Shown here piece after piece: positions 1 to 9,161 of a stretch of 64,000 nucleotides of DNA. This DNA comes from Bacillota bacterium (GTDB taxonomy: Bacteria > Bacillota_A > Clostridia > Lachnospirales > Lachnospiraceae): assembly GCA_023407175.1 (NCBI GenBank), contig JAEYMU010000040.1:84038-148037 (forward strand), given 5' to 3'. The notes under the pieces are model-generated. The model saw only the letters and a program-made list of their open reading frames with translations. It made no database searches and had not been told where the DNA came from. Each line of letters starts with the position of its first letter. Position 1 is the stretch's first letter. Made by a program: the position numbers and the translations under genes.

Positions 1-221
1 AAATGAATGATTAGAAAGATTTCCTATTTCTAGAATATAGTATTATAATAAAGCATGCCGCTTTATTTGTAAATATTTTGTTTAAGTAAAAAATATACAG
101 ACTTTTTGTCACTATTTGTATACAATAAACAAAGCAAGGGCTGCCGTATCAGGTAAACCTTCTGCAACACCTCCGGCTTCTATGGTACGACAGCTCCTTT
201 TTTGAATTCCCTGGAAAGGAA
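1..221. other. Left-edge intergenic stretch, nothing recognised
   Basis: This AT-rich stretch lies downstream of leuA, which reads leftwards and ends at 222. I see no credible open reading frame, RNA gene or strong terminator hairpin in it. Confidence 0.5.
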
Positions 222-1748
222 TTATTCTACTTCCAGGATAATCTTATTTACCGCATTAATGAATGCAAGTGCGCTGGCCTTCATCACATCCCGCTCAATT
301 GCTTTTCCCTGATATAATTTCTCCTGGTATCTGATCTGGGTAGTCACCTTTCCCAGGCTTCCCTTCCCCCTGCTTAAGTTATTGATACGGTATTCGATTA
401 GTTCAATCGGATATTGTACGGCCTTGATAATGGAGCTATACAAAGCGTCAATTACCCCCAGACCATTACTGCTGGTAATCACTTTTTCCTCTCCCTTTGC
501 TAATTTTACCGTAGCCATTGGCAGTGTGCTGTTTGCCACCATCTGGTATTCCTCCAGTTGCCATAACTCTTTGCCGGAGGTGCATTTTACATTGGGAAAG
601 CTTTGAAATAAGGCTAAGATGTCATTATCATACAGCTCTTTTTTCTGATCCGCTTCGTTTAAAAACCTCTGGAATATTTCTGTCACCTGCTCCTCAGGTA
701 TCTCAAATCCTAATTTTTCAGCTACATGAAGAAATGCATGCCTGCCCGACCTGGCCGTCAATACAATCTCCATCGGCGGAGCCCCTACGGTTTGAGGGTC
801 CATAATTTCGTATACATCCTTTGATTTCAGTAAACCATCCTGATGTATTCCTGAGGAGTGGGCAAAGGCATTCTCTCCTGTAATTGCCTTATTGACCTGC
901 ACATCCAGACCCATGGTAGCGCTGACCACACGAGAGGTTTCATAAATTCTGCCGGTATCAATTGTCGTATGTCCTCCATAGTATTCCTCGTGCAGCTTAA
1001 TTCCCATGACTACCTCCTCTAAGGAAGTATTCCCTGCCCTTTCTCCGATTCCATTGACAGTGCATTCCACCTTATCCGCTCCGTTGCGAACAGCAGCCAG
1101 GGTATTGGCCGTTGCCAGGCCGGTGTCATTATGGCAGTGTACACTTAATAATACCTCCGGATTTAAATTTTTCAGCCGGTCATTGATGCGGCTGATCAAC
1201 TGTCCGAATTGCTCCGGAACGGCGTAGCCTACCGTATCCGGTATATTTATAATCGTAGCACCTGCCTTTACTACAGCTTCTATGGTCCTCCACAGATATT
1301 CAAATTCAGACCTGCTGGCATCCTCCAGCGAATATTGCACCTGGGGAAGATATTTCTTGGCATATTTTACAGAAGCAACTCCCATTTCAATTACCTGCTC
1401 CGGTGTTTTGCGAAATTTCTTTGACACGTGCACCTCGGAGGAACCTAATACAATATGAATCAAGGGATTTTGTGCCTGTTTGATGCTCTGGTAAATGGCG
1501 TCAATATCTGCTTCAACCGCCCTCCCCAGGGCAGCAATACAGACCTCCTGGCCAATTTTCTTACTGATTGCCTTCACTGCTTCAAAATCTCCCCTGGAGG
1601 AGGAAGGAAAGCCTACCTCCATCATATCCACCTTCATCCTGGCAATCTGTACCGCTACCTCCAGCTTTTCCTCCAGATTAAGCTTTGCTCCGGGTACCTG
1701 TTCCCCATCTCTTAAGGTTGTGTCAAACACATAAATTTTTCTCGACAT
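222..1748 (-). CDS. leuA: 2-isopropylmalate synthase
   Basis: This 508-residue protein condenses acetyl-CoA with 2-oxoisovalerate, the first committed step of leucine biosynthesis. The HMGL-like barrel starts with the TTLRDGEQ motif (about residues 10-17), the metal-binding HCHND lies at 204-208 and GIGERAGN at 233-240. The C-terminal part (about 380-508) fits the LeuA allosteric dimer domain that binds leucine, and the length is normal for the family. The ATG follows an AAGGAG ribosome site. A Leu T-box precedes the gene, so it is expected to be induced when charged tRNA-Leu is low. A homocitrate or citramalate synthase is an alternative, but the Leu T-box favours leuA. Confidence 0.95.
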   Translation of the reverse strand: MSRKIYVFDTTLRDGEQVPGAKLNLEEKLEVAVQIARMKVDMMEVGFPSSSRGDFEAVKAISKKIGQEVCIAALGRAVEADIDAIYQSIKQAQNPLIHIVLGSSEVHVSKKFRKTPEQVIEMGVASVKYAKKYLPQVQYSLEDASRSEFEYLWRTIEAVVKAGATIINIPDTVGYAVPEQFGQLISRINDRLKNLNPEVLLSVHCHNDTGLATANTLAAVRNGADKVECTVNGIGERAGNTSLEEVVMGIKLHEEYYGGHTTIDTGRIYETSRVVSATMGLDVQVNKAITGENAFAHSSGIHQDGLLKSKDVYEIMDPQTVGAPPMEIVLTARSGRHAFLHVAEKLGFEIPEEQVTEIFQRFLNEADQKKELYDNDILALFQSFPNVKCTSGKELWQLEEYQMVANSTLPMATVKLAKGEEKVITSSNGLGVIDALYSSIIKAVQYPIELIEYRINNLSRGKGSLGKVTTQIRYQEKLYQGKAIERDVMKASALAFINAVNKIILEVE

Positions 1749-1779
1749 AATAGCATCTCCTTCTATGAATTATAGTATA

Positions 1780-2165
1780 AAAAAGCTCCCTCCATCTCTT
1801 ATGGATGACAAGAGACGAAAAGGGAGCCTTCCGCGGTACCACTCTAATTCATACAAGCTGTATGCACTTACTCGATACCCTATATTGTAACGGCGCTAAA
1901 ATCAGATTACTATATAAAAAAACTCCTGCCTCCCGAAGAGACAGAAGTTAATCTGCTGCACCACTCTATACTGGTTAATTTCAATACAGGTACAATAAAA
2001 CCGATATCTATCCCCTGTAACGGTGGGCTTCCGACACAGCCTACTTAATTTCAGCCGGCAACTCAAAGGCGAGTTCACTATTCTCTAATTCCTGCTTCAC
2101 ACCAACCAGCAGGTCTCTGAAAATTATCAAACAGCTACTACTCCTTTTCAACGTCTTTTTCTTAT
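1780..2165 (-). ncRNA. T-box leader (leucine) for leuA
   Basis: On the minus strand the conserved T-box core AGAGTGGTACCGCGG lies at about 1831-1845. It is followed by a terminator hairpin (about 1780-1829) built from a GGCTCCCTTTT / GGAGGGAGC pair and a T-run. The Stem I specifier region reads GAA-CTC-GCC, with CTC (Leu) at 2071-2073. T-box RNAs bind uncharged tRNA through this codon and through the CCA end, which switches terminator to antiterminator. The leucine specifier agrees with the downstream leuA. Confidence 0.93.
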
Positions 2166-2174
2166 TTATAATGT

Positions 2175-2203
2175 ATCATATACAACAATTTTTATTTTGT
2201 CAA
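2175..2203 (-). promoter_or_regulatory. Sigma-A promoter of the leuA T-box transcript
   Basis: On the minus strand there is TTGACA (2198-2203), a 17-base spacer and TATGAT (2175-2180), just upstream of the T-box Stem I. Confidence 0.75.
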
Positions 2204-2293
2204 TAAAATATATTCCGTTTTTATAAAATAATTCCCGGTACCTAAAAATCTCATTACAGTTTTCTAAAAACAAATATATCTTTATTCCCAGCA

Positions 2294-2971
2294 TTAATAC
2301 TCCGCTATTTTAATCTTTTCTATCGTTACCTTCTCTGCCGGAACACCCAACTCCTCATCGCTTTTCTTAACCTTGGAGATTTCGGTAAGGACCTCGTAGC
2401 CTTGATAGACCTGACCAAATACAGTATTAAGCCGGTAGAACCAAGGGGCTCCTCCTACACTGGAGTAGTTCTTTCTTGCCGTGTCATTGAATTCTATATT
2501 ATATTTTTGCTCAATCTGATCAAGCAGCTCGTCCTTATAGGTCTGGTTAGCTTCCACGATGAAGAAACGGCTTTCATTCGTATCCGGTCCGGTATTACTC
2601 ATACAAAGGGCTCCATAATATGGCTGAAGTGCCGGGTTAAATTCATCCTCGAAATCCTCTCCCCAGATGCTTACTCCACCATTTCCCGTTCCGGTAGGGT
2701 CACCGCTTTCCAGAATGGAATCCTCAAAGATACGGTAGAAGGAAACCCCATTATAATATCCCTCCCTGGCATGGGTTATAAAGTTTTCAACGGCCTTGGG
2801 AGCCCCATCTGCAAAAAGCTTTACATAAATAGTTCCATAATCCTGAACAACAATTTCCGCAATCGTGTCACCCTTTTGCGGCTTTGACAGCTGATTGATT
2901 TTCTTCTGACAACCGGACAACAGGGTAACTGAAAAAAGCAAGCATACTATTAATAGAAATAATCTTTTCAT
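2294..2971 (-). CDS. Peptidyl-prolyl cis-trans isomerase, cyclophilin type, lipoprotein
   Basis: This 225-residue protein has a lipoprotein signal peptide: a positively charged start, a hydrophobic stretch and a LLSGC lipobox at about residues 18-22. It should therefore be anchored outside the cytoplasmic membrane. The rest matches a cyclophilin domain, which isomerises prolyl peptide bonds and helps fold exported proteins; the FYRIFEDSILESGDPTGTGNG region and the SNTGPDTNESRFFI region are typical. The ATG at 2971 is preferred over the in-frame TTG six bases upstream because AGGTGG sits at the right distance. It is monocistronic or loosely grouped with the membrane protein upstream. Confidence 0.88.
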   Translation of the reverse strand: MKRLFLLIVCLLFSVTLLSGCQKKINQLSKPQKGDTIAEIVVQDYGTIYVKLFADGAPKAVENFITHAREGYYNGVSFYRIFEDSILESGDPTGTGNGGVSIWGEDFEDEFNPALQPYYGALCMSNTGPDTNESRFFIVEANQTYKDELLDQIEQKYNIEFNDTARKNYSSVGGAPWFYRLNTVFGQVYQGYEVLTEISKVKKSDEELGVPAEKVTIEKIKIAEY

Positions 2972-3016
2972 TGTCAAACCACCTTGTTTTATCTCTTGTT
3001 ATTTTAAATTTTCTTT

Positions 3017-4783
3017 TTATCCTTTGATATCCACCAGAACATAGACATCCGCATACCTGTATATCCCGCTTTCCGATATATTAATGCTGATTGACTGGGC
3101 AATTACCGTGATAGCCGCCGATGCATTTTCCTGTGTAAAGGTTAGTTCTCCGGTATCCACAGTTGAAGTCTCGGAATTCATAAACCAATCAAACAGCTCT
3201 GTTGTATCAAAGCGAACCAGCTCCTGCTCGCCTTCCTTCAATATCATAACCGGCATTCCATCCGCAGGCTCCTCTATAGCAAGCCCATAACTGACACCGT
3301 CCTTATTATATTCGTATGCGGACTTATTGCCGCTGTCCGAGGTAATATCCAGACGTATCAGATAATCATGTCCTGTAATCGGTATCAGGGAGCCGTCCTT
3401 CCTTGAAATATAAATATAGCGGGTATCATTTTTATCTACGGCAAAGGATGAGAAGCCAAAGGTCTTTTCAAAATTGCCGGATTCATAGTAACCGGATAGC
3501 CAGGATATCTTCTTTGTATCATCAAAACGGTCCAGATAGTTGACGGAGGAAATAATCGTCTCCTGATCCTTTTTTGAAATTTCGGGGTTTGGTATGATTT
3601 CCTTCCCCTCAAGCATTTGATTTTCCTTCAGAACAGCCTCCAGACGTGATACCTGATTGAATCTGCTTACAGTAAAGGCATCACAGGGAGGAATAATCGA
3701 AACCAAGGCCAGGAATATCAATATCGGAACAATGACGCCGTTTTTTCGCACAGGGAGAATACAGAACAAAATCCCTGCAATCATTGCGAAGGTCCCAAAC
3801 AGGATGACATAATATCTGCCATAGGTAACGCCCTCATTGATCCCTTTGATTATGGAGGATACTGTTTGAAACAGTACCACGGGTACAAGTATCTTCGGAA
3901 AAACCATTCTAAAATATTTGGCAAATAGATTGGACATCCGGGCTGCCAGCAGATAAATCATAATTACAGCGATGGAATAAGAGATTAAAAGCGGCTCCAA
4001 TAAATTATTTGTCCAAAAATCGCCCATAATATGAAGGGCTATATAAAGCAGCAGGATTATGGTGTAAACCACCGCAATCGGAATAATGATATAGGAAACC
4101 AAGGTTTCCAAAAACCTCGCCGGAACGGTTGCCTTTCTAAGCTTTTCCTCATACAGTTCATCCTCTTCCCGGAGTTCCTTCGGATAGGCAGGAATCAGAG
4201 AAAGAAAATAAACCGGAGCAAGCAAAAGAAAAACAAGATTCGCCGAATGCTCATAGGGATGGTATCTGTCAACAGGAAGGATAAGGCCATTGATTGCGAC
4301 CACTATAAGTACTATCCCCAAAAACAAAATTCCATTGAAAAAGACCGCTTCAAAAAAGCTTTTAAATACCGCCATAAAGCTTTGATTAAAATCAAACCTG
4401 CTTCGTATTGCCGGAACCCACAAAAAGGCAAGGAACAGGATAAAGAATATCACACTGGTTCTTGTAAAAAGCTCTGTCCCCTCCTTGGAAGCATGAACAA
4501 GCAGGTAAAATATAACCGCAGCGATTGCTGTAACACCGGCAAAGATCAGGCGCACTGTTTTATTTATATAAAATCTTTCGTAAATCAACTGCAAGACCAC
4601 AGATAAAAACACTCCGAAATAAAGGGCTGTTAAGTATTCCATAAGGGATTCCTCCCCTTTTCCTGAAATAACAACCGAATTAATAATAACAGCAGCGACC
4701 AGCAGTATCACTGTGAATGGAAAACGGATTATCGTATCAAGGAATCCCTTCCAGCGAACCTTTATATTGGTAATCAGCCTCAC
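3017..4783 (-). CDS. DUF4153-type integral membrane protein
   Basis: This 588-residue protein has about ten hydrophobic segments in its first 370 residues, followed by a soluble, probably extracytoplasmic C-terminal part of about 210 residues. The layout and the N-terminal segments resemble the DUF4153 family, whose function is unknown. The likely start is GTG with AAGGGGATAG upstream. It reads in the same direction as the cyclophilin gene 46 bases downstream, so both could share a transcript. No catalytic motif is recognised. Confidence 0.65.
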   Translation of the reverse strand: MRLITNIKVRWKGFLDTIIRFPFTVILLVAAVIINSVVISGKGEESLMEYLTALYFGVFLSVVLQLIYERFYINKTVRLIFAGVTAIAAVIFYLLVHASKEGTELFTRTSVIFFILFLAFLWVPAIRSRFDFNQSFMAVFKSFFEAVFFNGILFLGIVLIVVAINGLILPVDRYHPYEHSANLVFLLLAPVYFLSLIPAYPKELREEDELYEEKLRKATVPARFLETLVSYIIIPIAVVYTIILLLYIALHIMGDFWTNNLLEPLLISYSIAVIMIYLLAARMSNLFAKYFRMVFPKILVPVVLFQTVSSIIKGINEGVTYGRYYVILFGTFAMIAGILFCILPVRKNGVIVPILIFLALVSIIPPCDAFTVSRFNQVSRLEAVLKENQMLEGKEIIPNPEISKKDQETIISSVNYLDRFDDTKKISWLSGYYESGNFEKTFGFSSFAVDKNDTRYIYISRKDGSLIPITGHDYLIRLDITSDSGNKSAYEYNKDGVSYGLAIEEPADGMPVMILKEGEQELVRFDTTELFDWFMNSETSTVDTGELTFTQENASAAITVIAQSISINISESGIYRYADVYVLVDIKG

Positions 4784-5180
4784 CGATTTCTATCCCCTTC
4801 CGCAATTTATTCATCCAATGCTTTGGATGTTGTCAATTATATTATATCTCCTGTTCTCTGGCATATTCCAGTTGACCGCAGGTATTTTGCCACTGGATTT
4901 GTTGTGCCATAATTACGCAGATCATTATATCATGTATTTATGCAGATTAGGAGCTCAAGGACTGCGTCTTTTCGTGTACATTATAGCATGAATCCAGATA
5001 ATTTTTCCATCCATATTATTTCTTAGTCATACCTTTCAACAAGATTCTTGAATATTTTGGTAATTATTTCTCAAAGCTTATGCTTTTTATGGATTTTTTT
5101 ATCAATTATATACCAAAAACCGCTTTACAAATGGATAAAAATATGTCAAAATAAAAAAAATCTCAGGAGGTATATTTAAC
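4784..5180. other. Intergenic region between divergent genes
   Basis: About 400 AT-rich bases separate the leftward DUF4153-like gene from the rightward permease gene. It must hold both promoters, but no convincing -35/-10 pair or riboswitch-like structure stood out. A good AGGAGG ribosome site lies just before the permease ATG. Confidence 0.4.
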
Positions 5181-6650
5181 ATGGCTTCAAAGACGAACCA
5201 ACCTTCCGGCTATTTGCCGGACGAAAAACCCCCGGTCGTGGAACTAATCCTGTTTGCATTACAACAGATCGTTGTAATGTTTCCGGCAACAGTGCTTGTT
5301 GCATTGATTACCCATTTCCACGTATCAACTACTATTTTTGCCAGCGGTTTGGCAACCCTCTGCTTTATTCTTATCACCGGCAGGAAAATACCATTATACT
5401 ATGGTTCCAGCTTTTCCTACATCACTGCCATCGGCTCCATTGTTACCGCAGATATTATCAGTTCAAATGACCCCGCTCTTTTGAATTCAGCAATAGCCCA
5501 AGCCCAGTTCGGTATCGTAATGTCGGGCTTCGTGTCCATAGCCGCCGGCTTTATCATTAAAAGCCAGGGCAGGAAGACAATTGATCGGATTCTTCCTCCC
5601 ACTGTAACCGGCAGTATCGCCATGATCATTGGATTATCCCTTGCTGCAAATGCAATGCAGAATGCCGCCAGTACAAGTGATATCTCCTATATTCTGAGCA
5701 ATCCGGATATTTTCGCAAAATCTGTGGTGTCCGCAGCCGAATCCAATGTGTTTACTAACTATTCCTGGATTATAGCCATCATTACTCTTGTTTCTACAAT
5801 CGTATATTCTGTATACCTGAAGGGCAAATTAAGTCAGTTGCCTATTCTTTTTGGTCTTTTAACAGGATATGCCGCCGCCCTGATTATCGGTGCCGCAACG
5901 GGTCTTCCCTTTGTAAGCTTCGATGCATCCATCAAGGGAGTGGCTTCCAGTGAATTAACAGGTATCTTCCACCTGCCGAAGTTCACACTTCCGATACCGA
6001 GCCTTGCAGCTATTGCAGCAATTATGCCCATTGCTATCGCTACCATTCCTGAATCAACAGCCCATGTTTATCAGCTCGATATCTATGTAAATGATTTGGC
6101 TAAGAAAAAGGGCTCCAAGAAAAAATATAATATCGCCGATAAATTAGGCCTGAACCTGATTGGTGACGGTTTGGGCGATATTATCTCCGGTTTTATCGGA
6201 GGACCTGCCGGAACCAATTACGGCGAGAATATCAGTACCATGGCTATTTCCAAAGTATTTGCTATTCCCGTATTAATTGCTGCCGCTATCATTACAATGG
6301 TTATTTCCTGCTTTACTCCGCTCATCACTCTGGTATACTCCATACCGACATCGGTAATTGGCGGACTTTCCATCTATCTGTTCGGTGTTATTGCAGCACA
6401 GGGTATTACCATTATGTTAGCCAGCAAGGTTGATATGTTTAAAGCAAAAAATCTGGCAGTTATCGCAATCATATTAGTAATTGGCCTTGGAGGCTCCTAC
6501 GGATTTTCCCAGGGTATGATCAAGGTATTCGGCGTTCAGTTCCCGGCCCTTGCTACTGCGGCAGTTGTAGGTATCGTTTTCAACCTGCTGCTCTCGATCG
6601 GTCAGAAGGATGAAACTCCTGCAACGGAGCAGCCGGATAATATACAGTAA
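5181..6650 (+). CDS. NCS2-family uracil/xanthine permease
   Basis: This 489-residue membrane protein belongs to the nucleobase:cation symporter-2 family (UraA/PbuX type). It begins with PVVELILFALQQIVVMFPAT and has about 12-14 membrane segments. The conserved IPESTAHVY segment (about residue 290) and GGPAGTNYGENI (about 340) carry the substrate-contacting glutamates of the family. Together with the LALQQIV-like first segment this favours uracil, but xanthine or guanine cannot be excluded. It stands alone, with no pyr genes beside it and no recognisable PyrR-binding loop or purine riboswitch upstream. Confidence 0.85.
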   Translation: MASKTNQPSGYLPDEKPPVVELILFALQQIVVMFPATVLVALITHFHVSTTIFASGLATLCFILITGRKIPLYYGSSFSYITAIGSIVTADIISSNDPALLNSAIAQAQFGIVMSGFVSIAAGFIIKSQGRKTIDRILPPTVTGSIAMIIGLSLAANAMQNAASTSDISYILSNPDIFAKSVVSAAESNVFTNYSWIIAIITLVSTIVYSVYLKGKLSQLPILFGLLTGYAAALIIGAATGLPFVSFDASIKGVASSELTGIFHLPKFTLPIPSLAAIAAIMPIAIATIPESTAHVYQLDIYVNDLAKKKGSKKKYNIADKLGLNLIGDGLGDIISGFIGGPAGTNYGENISTMAISKVFAIPVLIAAAIITMVISCFTPLITLVYSIPTSVIGGLSIYLFGVIAAQGITIMLASKVDMFKAKNLAVIAIILVIGLGGSYGFSQGMIKVFGVQFPALATAAVVGIVFNLLLSIGQKDETPATEQPDNIQ

Positions 6651-6708
6651 TGACATGTGCAGATTATAATATAGTCCGGCTTCGCCGAATCATATCGCAT
6701 TAAAATCA

Positions 6709-6731
6709 GGAGGCAGCTAATCGCTGCCTCC
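6709..6731. terminator. Terminator between the permease and EF-G-like genes
   Basis: A perfect 9-base-pair GC-rich hairpin (GGAGGCAGC, 5-base loop, GCTGCCTCC) lies between convergent genes. On the plus strand a short T-run follows at about 6740. It probably ends both transcripts. Confidence 0.7.
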
Positions 6732-6778
6732 CTTCATATCTTTTTATCTTGCGCCGTCTTAGGGCCTGCAAACAGACT

Positions 6779-8866
6779 CTAGGATTCTGTCTCCTCTTCC
6801 TTGGCGTTCTCCTCCATTACCTTTTGCTGTACATCGGAAGGCGCCTGCTCATAGCGGGTGAACTCATAGGAAAATTCCCCGATACCGCCCGTCATCGAAC
6901 GAAGATCGGTGGAATAGCCATATAGCTCTGACATTGGAATGTCGGCCACAATTTCCTGTTTTCCTCCGGTAATTGGATTCATTCCCAACACTCTGCCTCG
7001 ACGTTTATTCAAATCACCCATGATATCACCGGTATACCTATCCGGAACCACCACCTTTAAGGATGCGATAGGCTCAAGAAGCACCGGGGAGGCGTCCATA
7101 AAGCCCTGCTTGAAGGCCTGAATGGTTGCCATCTTGAAGGCCATTTCTGAGGAGTCAACCGGGTGATAGGAGCCGTCAACCAGGGTTGCCTTTAAGCCTA
7201 CGACCGGATAGCCTGCTACCGGTCCCTTTATAACACATTCTGCGATACCCTTTTCCACTGCCGGGAAGTAATTCTTCGGTACGGAACCACCGAATACCTT
7301 CTCTTCAAAAACATAGGCTTTCTCCATATCCCCGGAGGGTTCAAATTCAATATGAACATCTCCGTACTGCCCATGACCGCCAGACTGCTTCTTATACTTA
7401 CCCTGTATCCGAACCTTCTTACGAAGGGTCTCACGAAACGGTACTCTGGGCTTCATAACCTCAATTTCTACCTTATATCTGGTCAGCAACTTGGTTACCA
7501 CAATTTCAAGCTGCTGGTCACCAATGCCGTATAAAAGGGTCTGCCTGTTTTCCTTATCATTTACAACCTTCAGGGTCAGGTCTTCATCCATCAGCTTTCC
7601 AAGGGCTTGGGATACCTTATCGTCATCTCCCTTATTCTTGGTCTTAAAGCGCTGGCAGGTATAGGGTATAGAAACTGTAATCCTGTCATATACCACCGGA
7701 ACAGCCTTCGTAGACAGGGTATCCCCTGTCACGGTATTACTAAGCTTTCCTAACGCACCGATATCGCCGGCATGGAGCTCGGTTACTTCAATCTGCTCCT
7801 TACCTCTCAGTACATAAAGACGGTTTACCTTTTCCTCTGTATCCTTATCTGCATTAAAGATAACAGAATCCGATTTGATCACACCTGAGTAAATTTTAAA
7901 TAAAGAAAATTTTCCGATGAAGGGATCGGCAATTGTCTTGAATACTCTTGCGGAGAAGGACTTCTTCTCATCATAATCCGCTGCAAACGTTTCTCCCGTT
8001 TTAACATTCTTTCCTGCGACACTCTTTTTGGCCGGATCAGGAAAATATTTTTCAATCGCCTGCAATATCATTGTGGTTCCCTGAGCATTAATGCCGGAAC
8101 CGCACATTACCGGAACAATAGAACCATCTATCACATTATTTCGAAGTGCCATTGAAATCTCTTCCTGCGTAAACTCTTCCCCTGAGAAATATTTATCCAT
8201 CAATTCCTCGCTGGTCTCAGCCACTGCATCAAGCAACGCTTCTCTGGACTTCAAAAGATTTTCCATACTATATTCAGGAATTTCACATTCTACATAATTG
8301 CTGGCATTGGTAAATCTTCTGCCCGCCATCTTAACCACATTAACAAATCCCACAAATTTCTCATTTTCCCTGATCGGAATATGAAACGGAGCGATCTTTT
8401 TCCCGTAAAGGTCGGTTAATTTCTCAACTACTTCCCGGTAGCTTGCATTATCGTCATCCATATCTGTCACAAAAACAAGTCTGGGTAAATTATATTTCTC
8501 ACAATAATCCCAGGCCCTTATTGTACCAACCTCAACTCCCGCTTTGGCCGAGATTACGATAATTGCGGCATCTGCCACCGCCAGTGCCTCTTCTGTTTCA
8601 CCTACAAAGTCAAAATATCCAGGGGTGTCCAATAAATTAATCTTAACATCCTCATAAATAACTGGTACTACGGTTGTACTGATGGAGAATAGTCTCTTTT
8701 GCTCCTCTTTGTCATAATCACTGATTGTATTTCCCTCTTCCACTTTTCCCTGACGCTTGAGAATCCCTGTTGTATACGCTATGGCTTCGACTAAAGTAGT
8801 CTTGCCACAGCCACCGTGGCCCAACAAAACAACATTGCGAATCTTTTCCGAAGTGTAAACATTCAT
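6779..8866 (-). CDS. Elongation factor G-like GTPase (FusA2-type)
   Basis: This 695-residue translational GTPase has the EF-G domain order. The P-loop GHGGCGKT is at residues 16-23 and DTPG at 80-83. The domain II-V regions include GGHGQYGDV of domain IV, which in EF-G mimics tRNA. The G4 motif, normally NKxD, reads TDMD at 134-137, which is unusual for an EF-G and may alter nucleotide recognition. The reading frame is open for 70 codons further upstream, but the ATG at 8866 has an ideal TGGAGG site. EF-G paralogues of this class are common in Firmicutes and poorly characterised, so this is probably not the housekeeping EF-G; TetM-type protection proteins differ in the G domain. Confidence 0.82.
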   Translation of the reverse strand: MNVYTSEKIRNVVLLGHGGCGKTTLVEAIAYTTGILKRQGKVEEGNTISDYDKEEQKRLFSISTTVVPVIYEDVKINLLDTPGYFDFVGETEEALAVADAAIIVISAKAGVEVGTIRAWDYCEKYNLPRLVFVTDMDDDNASYREVVEKLTDLYGKKIAPFHIPIRENEKFVGFVNVVKMAGRRFTNASNYVECEIPEYSMENLLKSREALLDAVAETSEELMDKYFSGEEFTQEEISMALRNNVIDGSIVPVMCGSGINAQGTTMILQAIEKYFPDPAKKSVAGKNVKTGETFAADYDEKKSFSARVFKTIADPFIGKFSLFKIYSGVIKSDSVIFNADKDTEEKVNRLYVLRGKEQIEVTELHAGDIGALGKLSNTVTGDTLSTKAVPVVYDRITVSIPYTCQRFKTKNKGDDDKVSQALGKLMDEDLTLKVVNDKENRQTLLYGIGDQQLEIVVTKLLTRYKVEIEVMKPRVPFRETLRKKVRIQGKYKKQSGGHGQYGDVHIEFEPSGDMEKAYVFEEKVFGGSVPKNYFPAVEKGIAECVIKGPVAGYPVVGLKATLVDGSYHPVDSSEMAFKMATIQAFKQGFMDASPVLLEPIASLKVVVPDRYTGDIMGDLNKRRGRVLGMNPITGGKQEIVADIPMSELYGYSTDLRSMTGGIGEFSYEFTRYEQAPSDVQQKVMEENAKEEETES

Positions 8867-9060
8867 CTTGATTTCCTCCAATACGCTTATAGTAAGTAGG
8901 TTTAGGGTAACGCAGCCTCGAAAAATGCATAAAAACCGCGAATAACAGCATATCTTCACCCAAAGATACTTCTTAGTATATTTTACTAGAGCAAGTCCAC
9001 ATTTACAATAGTTTTTTGTAAATATAACCAAACATTGTTTTACAATTACAGAACAGGGCA

Positions 9061-9103
9061 AAAGTCCTGCATACACACTATAAAAGTATGCTTGCAGGAC
9101 TTA
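9061..9103 (-). terminator. Terminator of the sigma/anti-sigma operon
   Basis: A strong inverted repeat (AAGTCCTGCATAC / GTATGCTTGCAGGACTT) is followed on the minus strand by a T-run. It lies 58 bases past the end of the anti-sigma-like gene. Confidence 0.75.
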
Positions 9104-9161
9104 CACAGGCTAACTTCACAAAATATTTTTTACGGCAATAAAAGCTTCCTTTCCATTTCAA

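Noticed and set aside
4990..5180. Possible pyrimidine or purine riboswitch upstream of the uracil/xanthine permease
   Set aside because: No conserved purine-riboswitch loops, PyrR-binding hairpin or terminator were found in the leader.
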